A stretch of DNA of 7,411 nucleotides from Candidatus Sulfotelmatobacter sp. (GCA_030037575.1 JASHRB010000460.1:1-7411), one strand, 5' to 3'; counted from the first letter of the stretch, positions 1-5,723 are shown. Program-made: numbers and translations. The notes: generated from the sequence alone by a model not told the origin.

Positions 1-581
1 ATAGGGCGTTCATACTCACTGCGCCACAAACCTTCCGTCACCTTATTCTTGGTTTCATCCACCTGAATGAAGCTGCCTGGCGGCAGAATGGGATACATGG
101 TGAAATCCTGGTTGCCGATGTAACCATAGGTAAATTCGCTGTGCGCGAACTGCGCCAGATAAGAAAGGGGCACCAGGCCCCACTGCTCCACCATACGGCC
201 CAGATTCGCGGTACGCTGCTGATCGAAACCAGGATCCATGCGCACGGGCATTTGCACCGAGGCAATTCCCCCTAGCGCCTCCGAGATGTGGGATTTCGGC
301 GGCGAAATCAATCCCAGGTCGGCGGCCATGTTGCTGATATCGACGCCGTACCAGGCCAGCAGTTCACGCATGTCGCGGCGGTAGATCACCGCCAAGGTGT
401 AGAGCCGGTAAATGCTCGGCAAAACCCCCTTGGTTTCGATGTCCGACAATCGGCTGGGAGGAATCGAAAATTCCTCGTTGCGGTATTTTTCCGCCATGCG
501 GGCGCTCGACATCTCAATGTCGCGCATGGTCAGGCCAAGTTTCTCGCGCAGCACACGCAGGCTTTTACCAGCTGGGAGCAT
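1..581 (-). CDS. XRE-family HTH transcriptional regulator, C-terminus cut by the window edge
   Basis: This is the first 193 codons of a gene that runs off the left edge. Residues 5-80 form a Cro/C1-type helix-turn-helix: the motif GKSLRVLREKLGLTMRDIE is followed by PPSRLSDIETKGVLPSIYRL, the usual recognition-helix region. Residues 158-176 (DFTMYPILPPGSFIQVD) resemble the start of the beta-rich S24/LexA-like C-terminal fold, whose family pattern is a small residue, M-x-P, then a PG(D/S) turn. No catalytic Ser/Lys pair can be judged because the end is missing. The ATG is supported by a strong ribosome binding site, AGGAGG, at 588-593, six bases upstream. The protein is probably a cytoplasmic DNA-binding regulator of unknown target. 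Autoregulation is plausible because a pair of near-identical 18-bp sites lies in its upstream region. Being an XRE-type regulator is well supported. The function of the C-terminal domain is inference. Confidence 0.85.
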   Translation of the reverse strand, partial: MLPAGKSLRVLREKLGLTMRDIEMSSARMAEKYRNEEFSIPPSRLSDIETKGVLPSIYRLYTLAVIYRRDMRELLAWYGVDISNMAADLGLISPPKSHISEALGGIASVQMPVRMDPGFDQQRTANLGRMVEQWGLVPLSYLAQFAHSEFTYGYIGNQDFTMYPILPPGSFIQVDETKNKVTEGLWRSEYERP

Positions 582-587
582 GGTAGC

Positions 588-593
588 CCTCCT
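588..593 (-). promoter_or_regulatory. Strong Shine-Dalgarno site of the HTH regulator
   Basis: The minus strand reads AGGAGG followed by six bases and then ATG. It is the best ribosome binding site in the window and fixes the start of the HTH gene at 581. Confidence 0.75.
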
Positions 594-608
594 AGGGAGT
601 TGCCGCAC

Positions 609-614
609 ATGATA
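609..614 (-). promoter_or_regulatory. Possible -10 box for the HTH regulator
   Basis: The minus strand reads TATCAT here. It would start transcription near 600, just upstream of the AGGAGG site. No convincing -35 hexamer lies 16-18 bases upstream, so this is a weak call. The promoter could equally lie nearer the two 18-bp sites. Confidence 0.22.
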
Positions 615-671
615 ACAGGGACGCGCCCTCTCGTACATGACCGTCACGCATTTTTCTTTCGTGAGGAATCT

Positions 672-689
672 TGTTACAAATTCCGAACA
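672..689 (-). promoter_or_regulatory. Putative operator, copy 1 of an 18-bp inverted pair
   Basis: On the minus strand this reads TGTTCGGAATTTGTAACA. It matches copy 2 (784-801, plus strand) at 16 of 18 positions. Each copy has TGTT...AACA ends and an A/T-rich centre, as expected for a site bound by a dimeric HTH protein. It lies about 90 bp upstream of the HTH regulator start. Identity as an operator is inferred; the repeat itself is seen directly. Confidence 0.5.
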
Positions 690-783
690 CAGTTTCCCCT
701 GCGTTCGGACTATGCGAAAACCGCTCGGCGAGGGGAGCGCTCCTGCCGGCGGAAATACAGGATCCAGGCTGATTCGCTCTCGC

Positions 784-801
784 TGTTCGGATTTCGTAAC
801 A
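784..801 (+). promoter_or_regulatory. Putative operator, copy 2 of an 18-bp inverted pair
   Basis: The plus strand reads TGTTCGGATTTCGTAACA, differing from copy 1 only at positions 9 and 12. The centres of the copies are 112 bp apart and they point in opposite directions. It lies between the end of the asparaginase gene and the start of the HTH gene. A shorter match, GTTCGGA at 703-709, lies between the two copies. Confidence 0.5.
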
Positions 802-857
802 GGCAACGCAGGAACCATCGGCCCAACCCCAGATCGGCGGCATGTCTCGGTCGCCGG

Positions 858-1778
858 CTAGCGATTCTCAACTTTCGCGCCGGAATCTTCCTTGGTCATG
901 GTCTTGAGTGCCCAAGCCATGCGCGGGGTGTTGTGCGCAATGCCAAACTGTCCTTGCGCGTTAAGCACGATGATTCCCCCCTGCCCCTTGAGTCGTTGTT
1001 CCAGGTAATTCATAGCTTCCTTTGCCGCCCATTCCGGCAGATTCCCGGCGGCCACCCGGTCGGCGGTCCATTTGGCCAGCACCAGCTTCATGATGGGTTC
1101 GCCCCAACCGGTGGTGGAAACGGCTGCCGTCTGATTGTCGGCGTAGCAACCGCAGCCGATCAGCGACGAATCGCCTAGCCTTCCTGGGGCCTTGTTCAGG
1201 GTTCCTCCGGTGGAAGTTGCCGCGGCAATATTGCCGTGGCGATCGAGGGCAACCGCGCCCACCGTGTCATGATTCAGCTCTGCGGAAAACAGCTCGCTGC
1301 CGGGCGGGGCTGCGTCAGCTTGATGTCTGCGAAGGTGTTCGATCTCACGCGGCACTACGAGATCCTCGTTGCGGCACAGCTCCATACCGTGCTCGGCGGC
1401 AAATCGTTCTGCTCCTTCCCCGACAAAATAAACGTGCGGGCTTTCGGTTAGGATTTTGCGCGCGGTGCGCACCGGATTGCGCAGGCGCTCAACGCACCCC
1501 ACTCCGCCGGCGCGCAGCGTCGCTCCATCCATGATGAGCGCATCGAGCTGCACCTTGCCATCGCGGTTGAGGAAGCTTCCCCGTCCTGCATCGAAAGTAT
1601 CGTCGTCTTCCATGATGACGACCGCGGCTTCCACGGCGTCGAGCGCGGTCCCGCCGCGCCCGAGCACGCCCCAACCCGCGGAAATAGCATTGCGCACGCC
1701 GCGAATGTGGGCTTCGACCATGTCATCGGGCAGGGCCCAGGCACCGCCGTGAACCGCAAGAACAGGATTGTTGGGCAT
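858..1778 (-). CDS. Isoaspartyl peptidase / plant-type L-asparaginase (Ntn hydrolase)
   Basis: This 306-residue enzyme belongs to the Ntn-hydrolase asparaginase family (E. coli IaaA type). Members are made as one chain that cuts itself before a threonine, which then acts as nucleophile to hydrolyse beta-aspartyl dipeptides and asparagine. The cleavage site is visible as NHDTVGAVALD with Thr172 as nucleophile, and it splits the chain into alpha (1-171) and beta (172-306) subunits. Other family signatures are AVHGGAW (8-14), DAGRGS (63-68), TSTGG (188-192), substrate-binding Arg200 and Asp203 in PGRLGDS, and STTGWGE (221-227). Length and motifs match an intact, active enzyme, probably cytoplasmic. 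It follows the CDP-alcohol gene by 87 nt with no clear terminator between, so co-transcription is possible. No Shine-Dalgarno site precedes the ATG, and a TATTCT box sits only eight bases upstream. Confidence 0.94.
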   Translation of the reverse strand: MPNNPVLAVHGGAWALPDDMVEAHIRGVRNAISAGWGVLGRGGTALDAVEAAVVIMEDDDTFDAGRGSFLNRDGKVQLDALIMDGATLRAGGVGCVERLRNPVRTARKILTESPHVYFVGEGAERFAAEHGMELCRNEDLVVPREIEHLRRHQADAAPPGSELFSAELNHDTVGAVALDRHGNIAAATSTGGTLNKAPGRLGDSSLIGCGCYADNQTAAVSTTGWGEPIMKLVLAKWTADRVAAGNLPEWAAKEAMNYLEQRLKGQGGIIVLNAQGQFGIAHNTPRMAWALKTMTKEDSGAKVENR

Positions 1779-1786
1779 CGCGCTTT

Positions 1787-1792
1787 AGAATA
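1787..1792 (-). promoter_or_regulatory. Possible -10 box directly upstream of the asparaginase start
   Basis: The minus strand reads TATTCT, then eight bases, then the ATG. If used, it would give a leaderless or nearly leaderless mRNA, which fits the absence of a ribosome binding site. No good -35 hexamer is seen at the usual distance, so support is limited. Confidence 0.25.
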
Positions 1793-1865
1793 GCGCGTTT
1801 TGTGCTTGCACGATCGGGCAGGAGACGGAAGCGATTGTGCAGGCCAATGCGGATGTGGGTAAGGC

Positions 1866-2654
1866 TTAACCTTTTATGGCTATGGGCGGGTCTTGCGTCC
1901 TGGTCCACGTATATCTCATACGGTGTATCACCGTCAGCGTCGACAGCACCGCAATCACCCAGAGCACCGGGGCCATGCGGTTGAACAGAGCTCCGATGAT
2001 GACCAGCACCAGGCGCTCCGGGCGCTCCATAAAGCCCACGCGGCAGGAGCCGATCAGCGACTCGGCGCGCGCCCGCGTGTAGCTGACCATGATGGCGCTG
2101 ATCATGACATAGGCGGTGAGCAGCATATAAAAGAAGCGGTCGCCGCGGGCAAAGAAGACGAGCAGCCCGAAGAACTGCGAGGCGTCCGAGTAGCGGTCTA
2201 CGACGGAGTCGAAAAAGGCGCCAAAGCGCGTGACCCGATTGGTAGCCCGCGCGACCTGGCCGTCGACGAGGTCGAAGAATCCGGAGAAGATGATGACCAG
2301 GCCGGCGTAGAAGAACATGCGGCGCTCGCTAAGCGCCGTGGCCGAGCCAAAAAGAACTGCCGCCCCGGCATTGACGACGAGTCCCAGGAAAGTGAGGACG
2401 TTGGGATTGATGCGGGAGAGCGCCAGCCAGCGAACGATGGTATCGAGCAGAACTCCGCAGGCGCGACCGAAGGCGGAGGTCCAGGAGATATTGCTCGATG
2501 TTTTGTCAGAGGAGGTTTGCGTGGCCACGGCAAGTTGCGATCCCCCCGCCAAATGCAGAGGTCCTTCGCTGCGCGAAGGCGGACCAACGTTTTGCTCGGA
2601 TGCGGATGGTGAAGCGGCCATGGCGGGGTCGGTGCGGGCCGGCGAGGCCGACAT
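1866..2654 (-). CDS. CDP-alcohol phosphatidyltransferase, phosphatidylinositol-phosphate synthase-like
   Basis: This is a 262-residue integral membrane enzyme that would transfer a phosphatidyl group from CDP-diacylglycerol to an alcohol. The complete family motif D-x2-D-G-x2-A-R-x8-G-x3-D-x3-D is present: Asp128, Asp131, Gly132, Ala135, Arg136, Gly145, Asp149 and Asp153, which bind two metal ions and the CDP group. Around six hydrophobic segments lie between residues 65 and 245. The pattern TRARAE (193-198) followed by GFMERPERL (207-215), and an HRMRYTW near the C-terminus, resembles actinobacterial PgsA1-type enzymes that use inositol phosphate. That substrate is inference. Residues 1-58 are a Ser/Ala/Pro/Thr-rich tail absent from most members, so a GTG at 2528 (codon 43) is a possible alternative start. 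The ATG at 2654 shares its A with the greA stop codon, which suggests translational coupling. Confidence 0.88.
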   Translation of the reverse strand: MSASPARTDPAMAASPSASEQNVGPPSRSEGPLHLAGGSQLAVATQTSSDKTSSNISWTSAFGRACGVLLDTIVRWLALSRINPNVLTFLGLVVNAGAAVLFGSATALSERRMFFYAGLVIIFSGFFDLVDGQVARATNRVTRFGAFFDSVVDRYSDASQFFGLLVFFARGDRFFYMLLTAYVMISAIMVSYTRARAESLIGSCRVGFMERPERLVLVIIGALFNRMAPVLWVIAVLSTLTVIHRMRYTWTRTQDPPIAIKG

Positions 2655-3145
2655 CAGTCGCCCGCCTTTTCTTCGGCGGCTTCGTCGTGGATGGTGGTAA
2701 GCGCGAGAATCTCCAGTTCGCGCTTGCCGCTGGGCGTGATGACGGTGGCTTCCTCTCCGACTTTCTTGTTTAGGAGCGCCCGGCCGATGGGAGAAGTCGT
2801 AGAAATCTTTCCCGCGGCCACATCGGACTCTTCGCTCGTCACCAGCTTGTACTCCACCTCTTCATTTTTCGTACTGTCGTAGACCCGTACCGTGGAACCC
2901 AGACCAATTTTGTCTTTGGGGATGTTGTTCATGTTGGTCAAGGACAAGTCGGCCAGCCGCCTGCCGAGCTGGCGGACGCGGGCCTTGACGAACTCCTGCC
3001 GCTGCTTGGCCATATGGTATTCGGCGTTTTCGCTGAGGTCGCCGAGAGCGGCGGCGCGCTTGATTTCTTTTGGCAGGTCGTAAACCAGCTCGTGTTCCAG
3101 CGCGTTAATTTCTTCCTGCAGTTTTCTTCTGAGTTGGTCAGTCAT
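2654..3145 (-). CDS. greA: Transcription elongation factor GreA
   Basis: This 163-residue protein matches GreA, which enters the RNA polymerase secondary channel and stimulates cleavage of the backtracked transcript. Residues 1-74 form the N-terminal coiled coil, with the tip motif GDLSENAEYHMAKQRQ (35-50) carrying the acidic residues Asp36 and Glu39 that coordinate the catalytic magnesium. Residues 78-155 form the FKBP-like C-terminal domain, including GSTVRVYD, the family-typical SPIGRALL (118-125) and KVGEEATV. The length is close to the 158 residues of E. coli GreA, with a short charged tail. An in-frame TGA nine bases upstream fixes the ATG at 3145 as the start. The ribosome binding site is weak. 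A TATAAT box lies about 35 bases upstream. Its stop overlaps the start of the membrane enzyme gene by one base. Confidence 0.97.
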   Translation of the reverse strand: MTDQLRRKLQEEINALEHELVYDLPKEIKRAAALGDLSENAEYHMAKQRQEFVKARVRQLGRRLADLSLTNMNNIPKDKIGLGSTVRVYDSTKNEEVEYKLVTSEESDVAAGKISTTSPIGRALLNKKVGEEATVITPSGKRELEILALTTIHDEAAEEKAGD

Positions 3146-3179
3146 TGCGATTCAGGCCCGCTTCAGCCACGCTCCTGAG

Positions 3180-3185
3180 ATTATA
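3180..3185 (-). promoter_or_regulatory. -10 box (TATAAT) for the greA operon
   Basis: The minus strand carries a perfect TATAAT that would place the transcript start near 3173, giving a greA leader of about 28 bases. No recognisable TTGACA-like -35 sits 16-18 bases upstream, so an activator may be needed or the true -35 may be degenerate. Confidence 0.5.
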
Positions 3186-3326
3186 AACCTGTTGCAATCG
3201 GTATGAGATGGAGCGGGACTTGCTGCGGACGCTCCCGTTCAAATTTGGGCTGCTCGCCCGCAGGGCACCAATGCCACCGGGGCCGGAGTTCTCTGTTTCC
3301 GGTGCAGAAATGATGGAAAGGTGGCC

Positions 3327-3350
3327 AGCCAACCCTGAACCGGGTCGGCC
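3327..3350 (-). terminator. Hairpin downstream of carD, possible terminator
   Basis: On the minus strand GGCCGACCC and GGGTTGGCT pair around the loop GGTTCA. This gives a nine-pair stem with two G-T wobbles, starting about 40 bases after the carD stop. The following bases are only moderately T-rich (ACCTTTCCATCATTTC), so it may be a weak or Rho-assisted terminator separating carD from greA. Confidence 0.3.
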
Positions 3351-3391
3351 AACCGTCTATCGCCCGGTCTCGAGGAAAATTGTTAGGGCGC

Positions 3392-3928
3392 TTAGGCCTG
3401 GAACTCCGAGGCTTCCGGGAAGCGCAGGTTGCATTTGGCGAGGGCTAAAGCCAGCATCTCCTCGATCTTGGTTTCTTCGCAGTTACGCGACATGGCCAGT
3501 TCGCTGACCAGCAGGTAGCGGGCGCGCTCCAGCATCTTCTTTTCACGGAAGGAAAGCGGCTTGGCCTGATGAAGGGCAATCAGGCTTTTCAGAACTCCTG
3601 CGACCTCAAACAGCGATCCGGTGCGCATGCGGTCGGAGTTTTCTTTGAAGCGGTCCTTCCAATCAGAGGTGGCAAGGTTTTCGGTGACTGAGAGGAAATC
3701 AAGGATCCTCTGCACTTCGCCATTCCGCACCACCCGGCGAATGCCCACGCTGCCCACGTTGCTGCATGGCACCATCACCTTGAGACTGCTGGATTTAATA
3801 TTGAGCAGGTAAAACTTCTCCACCGAGGCGCCAATCGACCGGCTGCTGATCTGCTCGATGACCCCGACCCCATGATTGGGATAGACGACTTTGTCGCCGA
3901 TGTGGAAATTCAGGTCTGCACCGCTCAT
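3392..3928 (-). CDS. carD: CarD/CdnL-family RNA polymerase-binding transcription factor
   Basis: This 178-residue protein matches the CarD/CdnL family. It binds the RNA polymerase beta subunit near the upstream edge of the transcription bubble and stabilises open promoter complexes. The N-terminal Tudor-like domain starts with FHIGDKVVYPNHGVGVIEQI (9-28) and runs to about residue 62. The helical C-terminal domain contains the signature SDWKDRFKENSDR (88-100), where Trp90 matches the tryptophan that wedges into promoter DNA in known members. It ends with the LSFREKKMLERARYLLVSEL block (126-145). The frame stays open upstream to an ATG at 4063, giving 223 codons, but those 45 extra codons have a T-rich third position unlike the gene body and no family similarity that I recognise. 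I chose the ATG at 3928, which has a GGGGCG ribosome binding site and puts the domain at residue 9, as in relatives. Confidence 0.93.
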   Translation of the reverse strand: MSGADLNFHIGDKVVYPNHGVGVIEQISSRSIGASVEKFYLLNIKSSSLKVMVPCSNVGSVGIRRVVRNGEVQRILDFLSVTENLATSDWKDRFKENSDRMRTGSLFEVAGVLKSLIALHQAKPLSFREKKMLERARYLLVSELAMSRNCEETKIEEMLALALAKCNLRFPEASEFQA

Positions 3929-4080
3929 AAGACGCCCCAGGATAAGGTGAGGGTCGAAACGGGGAGAAACCTCACTACTACTAAGTTCAGGGTATTCCGA
4001 AATGGGACGAAAAGCAAGGAGAGAAGGGGATTCAAAGCCAGAGGCAAGCATTTCGCGGACCATCGGGCTGACCCCAATCT

Positions 4081-4086
4081 ATTGTA
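4081..4086 (-). promoter_or_regulatory. Possible -10 box upstream of carD
   Basis: The minus strand reads TACAAT, which would start transcription near 4074. That gives carD a leader of about 145 bases if translation begins at 3928, or about 11 bases if it begins at 4063. No clear -35 is seen. The imperfect inverted repeat at 4107-4123 covers the expected -35 region. Confidence 0.33.
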
Positions 4087-4106
4087 GGGGAATAGCTAAG
4101 TGTAGC

Positions 4107-4123
4107 GGCGTCACTTGACCGCC
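4107..4123. repeat. Imperfect inverted repeat in the carD upstream region
   Basis: The plus strand reads GGCGTCACTTGACCGCC. GGCG pairs with CGCC and GTC with GAC, with one bulged base. It covers the position where a -35 element for the TACAAT box would lie, so it could be a regulator site. It is short and could be chance. Confidence 0.25.
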
Positions 4124-4162
4124 AAAACCTTGCGGTCCACGACGCGCCGCGAACAGGCATCA

Positions 4163-4179
4163 ATGATCCCCAAGATCAT
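4163..4179 (-). terminator. Short palindrome just after ruvX, weak terminator or protein site
   Basis: ATGATC and GATCAT pair around a five-base loop, starting six bases after the ruvX stop codon. On the minus strand the stem can extend by a G-T and a C-G pair. No T-run follows, so intrinsic termination is doubtful. Its position at the end of the mltG-ruvX unit is the main reason to list it. Confidence 0.22.
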
Positions 4180-4184
4180 CGGTT

Positions 4185-4625
4185 TCACTCGGCCGCACGG
4201 CTCTCCATCCATCCCTGCAGAATCAACACCGCCGCCATCCGGTCCACGGCTTGGGCACGTTTCTCAATCGACAAATCGGTTTCGCGCAGCAGCCGGTTGG
4301 CTTCCGCGGAGCTCAGCCGCTCGTCCCATAAATGAACCGGCAGGCCAAACCGTTTGCGCAGTTTTGCGGCGAAACCCTGCATTTTCCCCGATTGCGTTCC
4401 CTCCGCGCCGCTCATTCGCAAAGGCAGGCCGACAACGATCTCTCGAACCTGGTAGTGGCGAATCACCCGCTCCAGCGCCCCCAGATCATGCCGCCGGTTT
4501 CTGCGTGGGAGCGTCTCTAATCCCTGGGCAGTAATTCCGAGGGGGTCTGAAACGGCCATGCCGATCCGCTTCGATCCCACGTCAAGCCCCAGAATCCTGC
4601 CTGAACCTGTGTGGGTTTGGGTCAT
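4185..4625 (-). CDS. ruvX: RuvX/YqgF, pre-16S rRNA nuclease (Holliday junction resolvase-like)
   Basis: This 146-residue cytoplasmic protein matches the YqgF/RuvX family, an RNase H-fold nuclease that trims the 5' end of 16S rRNA in E. coli. It was earlier described as a putative Holliday junction resolvase. The family blocks are ILGLDVGSKRIGMAVSD (11-27), REIVVGLPL (61-69), LWDERLSSAEA (99-109) and AQAVDRMAAVLILQGWM (124-140). The acidic residues expected in the active site are present: Asp15, Glu102 and Asp128. The length is close to the E. coli protein (138 residues). It starts three bases after the mltG stop (TGA GTA ATG), so the two are very probably translated from one mRNA, with a GGGGG ribosome binding site inside the end of mltG. 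The ruvX-mltG neighbourhood is common in bacteria. Confidence 0.95.
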   Translation of the reverse strand: MTQTHTGSGRILGLDVGSKRIGMAVSDPLGITAQGLETLPRRNRRHDLGALERVIRHYQVREIVVGLPLRMSGAEGTQSGKMQGFAAKLRKRFGLPVHLWDERLSSAEANRLLRETDLSIEKRAQAVDRMAAVLILQGWMESRAAE

Positions 4626-4628
4626 TAC

Positions 4629-5723
4629 TCATTGCCCCCGCATGGCGCGGCGATAGGCGGCAACGTTCCGGTCATGTTCGGCCATGGTGCGGGCGAAGCG
4701 ATGGTGTCCTTGGGCGTCGGCCACGAAATAATAATAGTCGCTTGGCGCTGGGTTCATGGCCGCTTCGAGCGCACTTTTACCCGGATTGCCGATTGGGCCC
4801 GGTGGAAGCCCGGCGTGAGTGTAGGTATTGTAGGGCGAGTCGAAGTGCATGTCGGCGTGGTGCAGCGCGCCCCGGTAGGTTCCGGCTAAAAGTTCGCCAT
4901 AGATGATGCTCGGGTCCGCGTCGAGGGCAATATTTTTGGCTAATCGGTTGTAGTAAACGCTGGCCACCAGCGGCCGCTCCTCGGCAACCGCGGTTTCTTT
5001 CTCAATGATGGAGGCCATAATCACGGTAGCCGCCTGATCCCGCCGGGGTTGTTCCTCGGGCTGGCCGGTCGTGACGATGCGCGCGGCCAGCCAGCTGCAA
5101 CCGGCACGGGGCCTGGTTGATTCCGCCGGCTCGATGAACGGCGTCGCCGGTGGCGCCGTCAATCCGATCTGAAACGCAACTTGCCGGAACTGGCAAACCA
5201 TCGCCCCCGCCATCTCCTGCATGCTCATCAAACGGCTGAATTGATAAGTGTCGGGGAAAAGATAGCCTTCCAGCGAAGGCGCATGCGGCGCAATGTCTGA
5301 AATCAACGCCGTGTCGGTCTGCGCTTCCTTCAGAAAATCCTGGGCGGAACCGAGCCCGGCGGCTTCAATCGCCCGCGCAATATCGAACATGGTGAAGCCT
5401 TCGGGCACGACCACGCTGTGAAAGTAAACGTCGCCGCGGCGAAGGCGTTTTTGCACATCGATGATGCTCGCCGGCTTTGCGAAAAGATATTCTCCGGCTT
5501 CTAGCGAGCTGCGGCGCCGAATGTGCCGCCACAGAATAAACGCCTCTTCGCTGCGGATCACGCCTCCAGACTTGAGTTCGGCGGCGATGCGTCGAGTGGA
5601 ATATCCCGGCCGCAGCATCACGAAGGTTGGCGCCTGAGGTTGCGTGGGGGTAAGCACAGCCCAAGCAAACCAGCCTGCAAGGGCGAGCGCCGCGACCACG
5701 AAAAATGCCAGCAATCTGCGCAC
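4629..5723 (-). CDS. mltG: Endolytic murein transglycosylase MltG (YceG-like), with an in-frame insert
   Basis: This 364-residue protein matches MltG, an inner-membrane enzyme that cuts nascent glycan strands in the periplasm and sets their length. Residues 4-23 are a single transmembrane segment. A LysM-like region follows (about 34-100), then VVVPEGFTMFDIA (104-116) and LEGYLFPDTY (151-160). The catalytic block MASIIEKETAVAEERPLVASVYYNRL (236-261) contains Glu241 as the proton donor. LDADPSIIYG (267-276), YNTYTHAGLPPGPIGNPG (298-315) and YYYFVADAQGHHRF (330-343) complete the domain. The start is GTG with AAGGG five bases upstream, and an in-frame TAA five codons above rules out an earlier start. 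Residues about 188-228 are a Pro/Arg/Glu-rich stretch not usual in the family. It adds roughly 35 residues, carries a perfect inverted repeat at DNA level, and does not break the frame. Confidence 0.94.
   Translation of the reverse strand: MRRLLAFFVVAALALAGWFAWAVLTPTQPQAPTFVMLRPGYSTRRIAAELKSGGVIRSEEAFILWRHIRRRSSLEAGEYLFAKPASIIDVQKRLRRGDVYFHSVVVPEGFTMFDIARAIEAAGLGSAQDFLKEAQTDTALISDIAPHAPSLEGYLFPDTYQFSRLMSMQEMAGAMVCQFRQVAFQIGLTAPPATPFIEPAESTRPRAGCSWLAARIVTTGQPEEQPRRDQAATVIMASIIEKETAVAEERPLVASVYYNRLAKNIALDADPSIIYGELLAGTYRGALHHADMHFDSPYNTYTHAGLPPGPIGNPGKSALEAAMNPAPSDYYYFVADAQGHHRFARTMAEHDRNVAAYRRAMRGQ
5059..5092. repeat. Perfect 9-bp inverted repeat inside mltG
   Basis: The plus strand reads GGCTGGCCG at 5059-5067 and CGGCCAGCC at 5084-5092, separated by 16 bases. 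It lies in the atypical insert of MltG (about 5040-5162), just upstream, in gene order, of the catalytic motif. It looks like a small palindromic element carried in frame, though GC-rich coding DNA can produce such stems by chance. Confidence 0.5.

Noticed and set aside
734..743. Palindrome GGAGCGCTCC between the two 18-bp sites
   Set aside because: A 10-bp GC-rich palindrome is expected by chance in this composition, and nothing links it to a specific function.
592..843. Open frame of 83 codons on the minus strand in the region upstream of the HTH gene
   Set aside because: It covers the putative operators and promoter, has no good ribosome binding site, and its protein has no recognisable pattern.
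288..1178. Open frame of 296 codons on the plus strand
   Set aside because: It is antisense to the HTH and asparaginase genes and has no recognisable motif or ribosome binding site. It is a by-product of GC-rich codon use.
1893..2612. Open frame of 239 codons on the plus strand
   Set aside because: It is antisense to the CDP-alcohol enzyme, is dominated by charged low-complexity residues, and has no family similarity that I recognise.
3211..3240. Inverted repeat GAGCGGGA / TCCCGTTC upstream of greA
   Set aside because: It has a 14-base loop, one wobble pair and no T-run. It is too weak to call a terminator or operator without conservation data.
3138..3332. Open frame of 64 codons on the minus strand overlapping the greA start
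   Set aside because: It would begin far upstream of the TATAAT box and span the promoter. No ribosome binding site or conserved motif is seen, so a leader peptide is unlikely.
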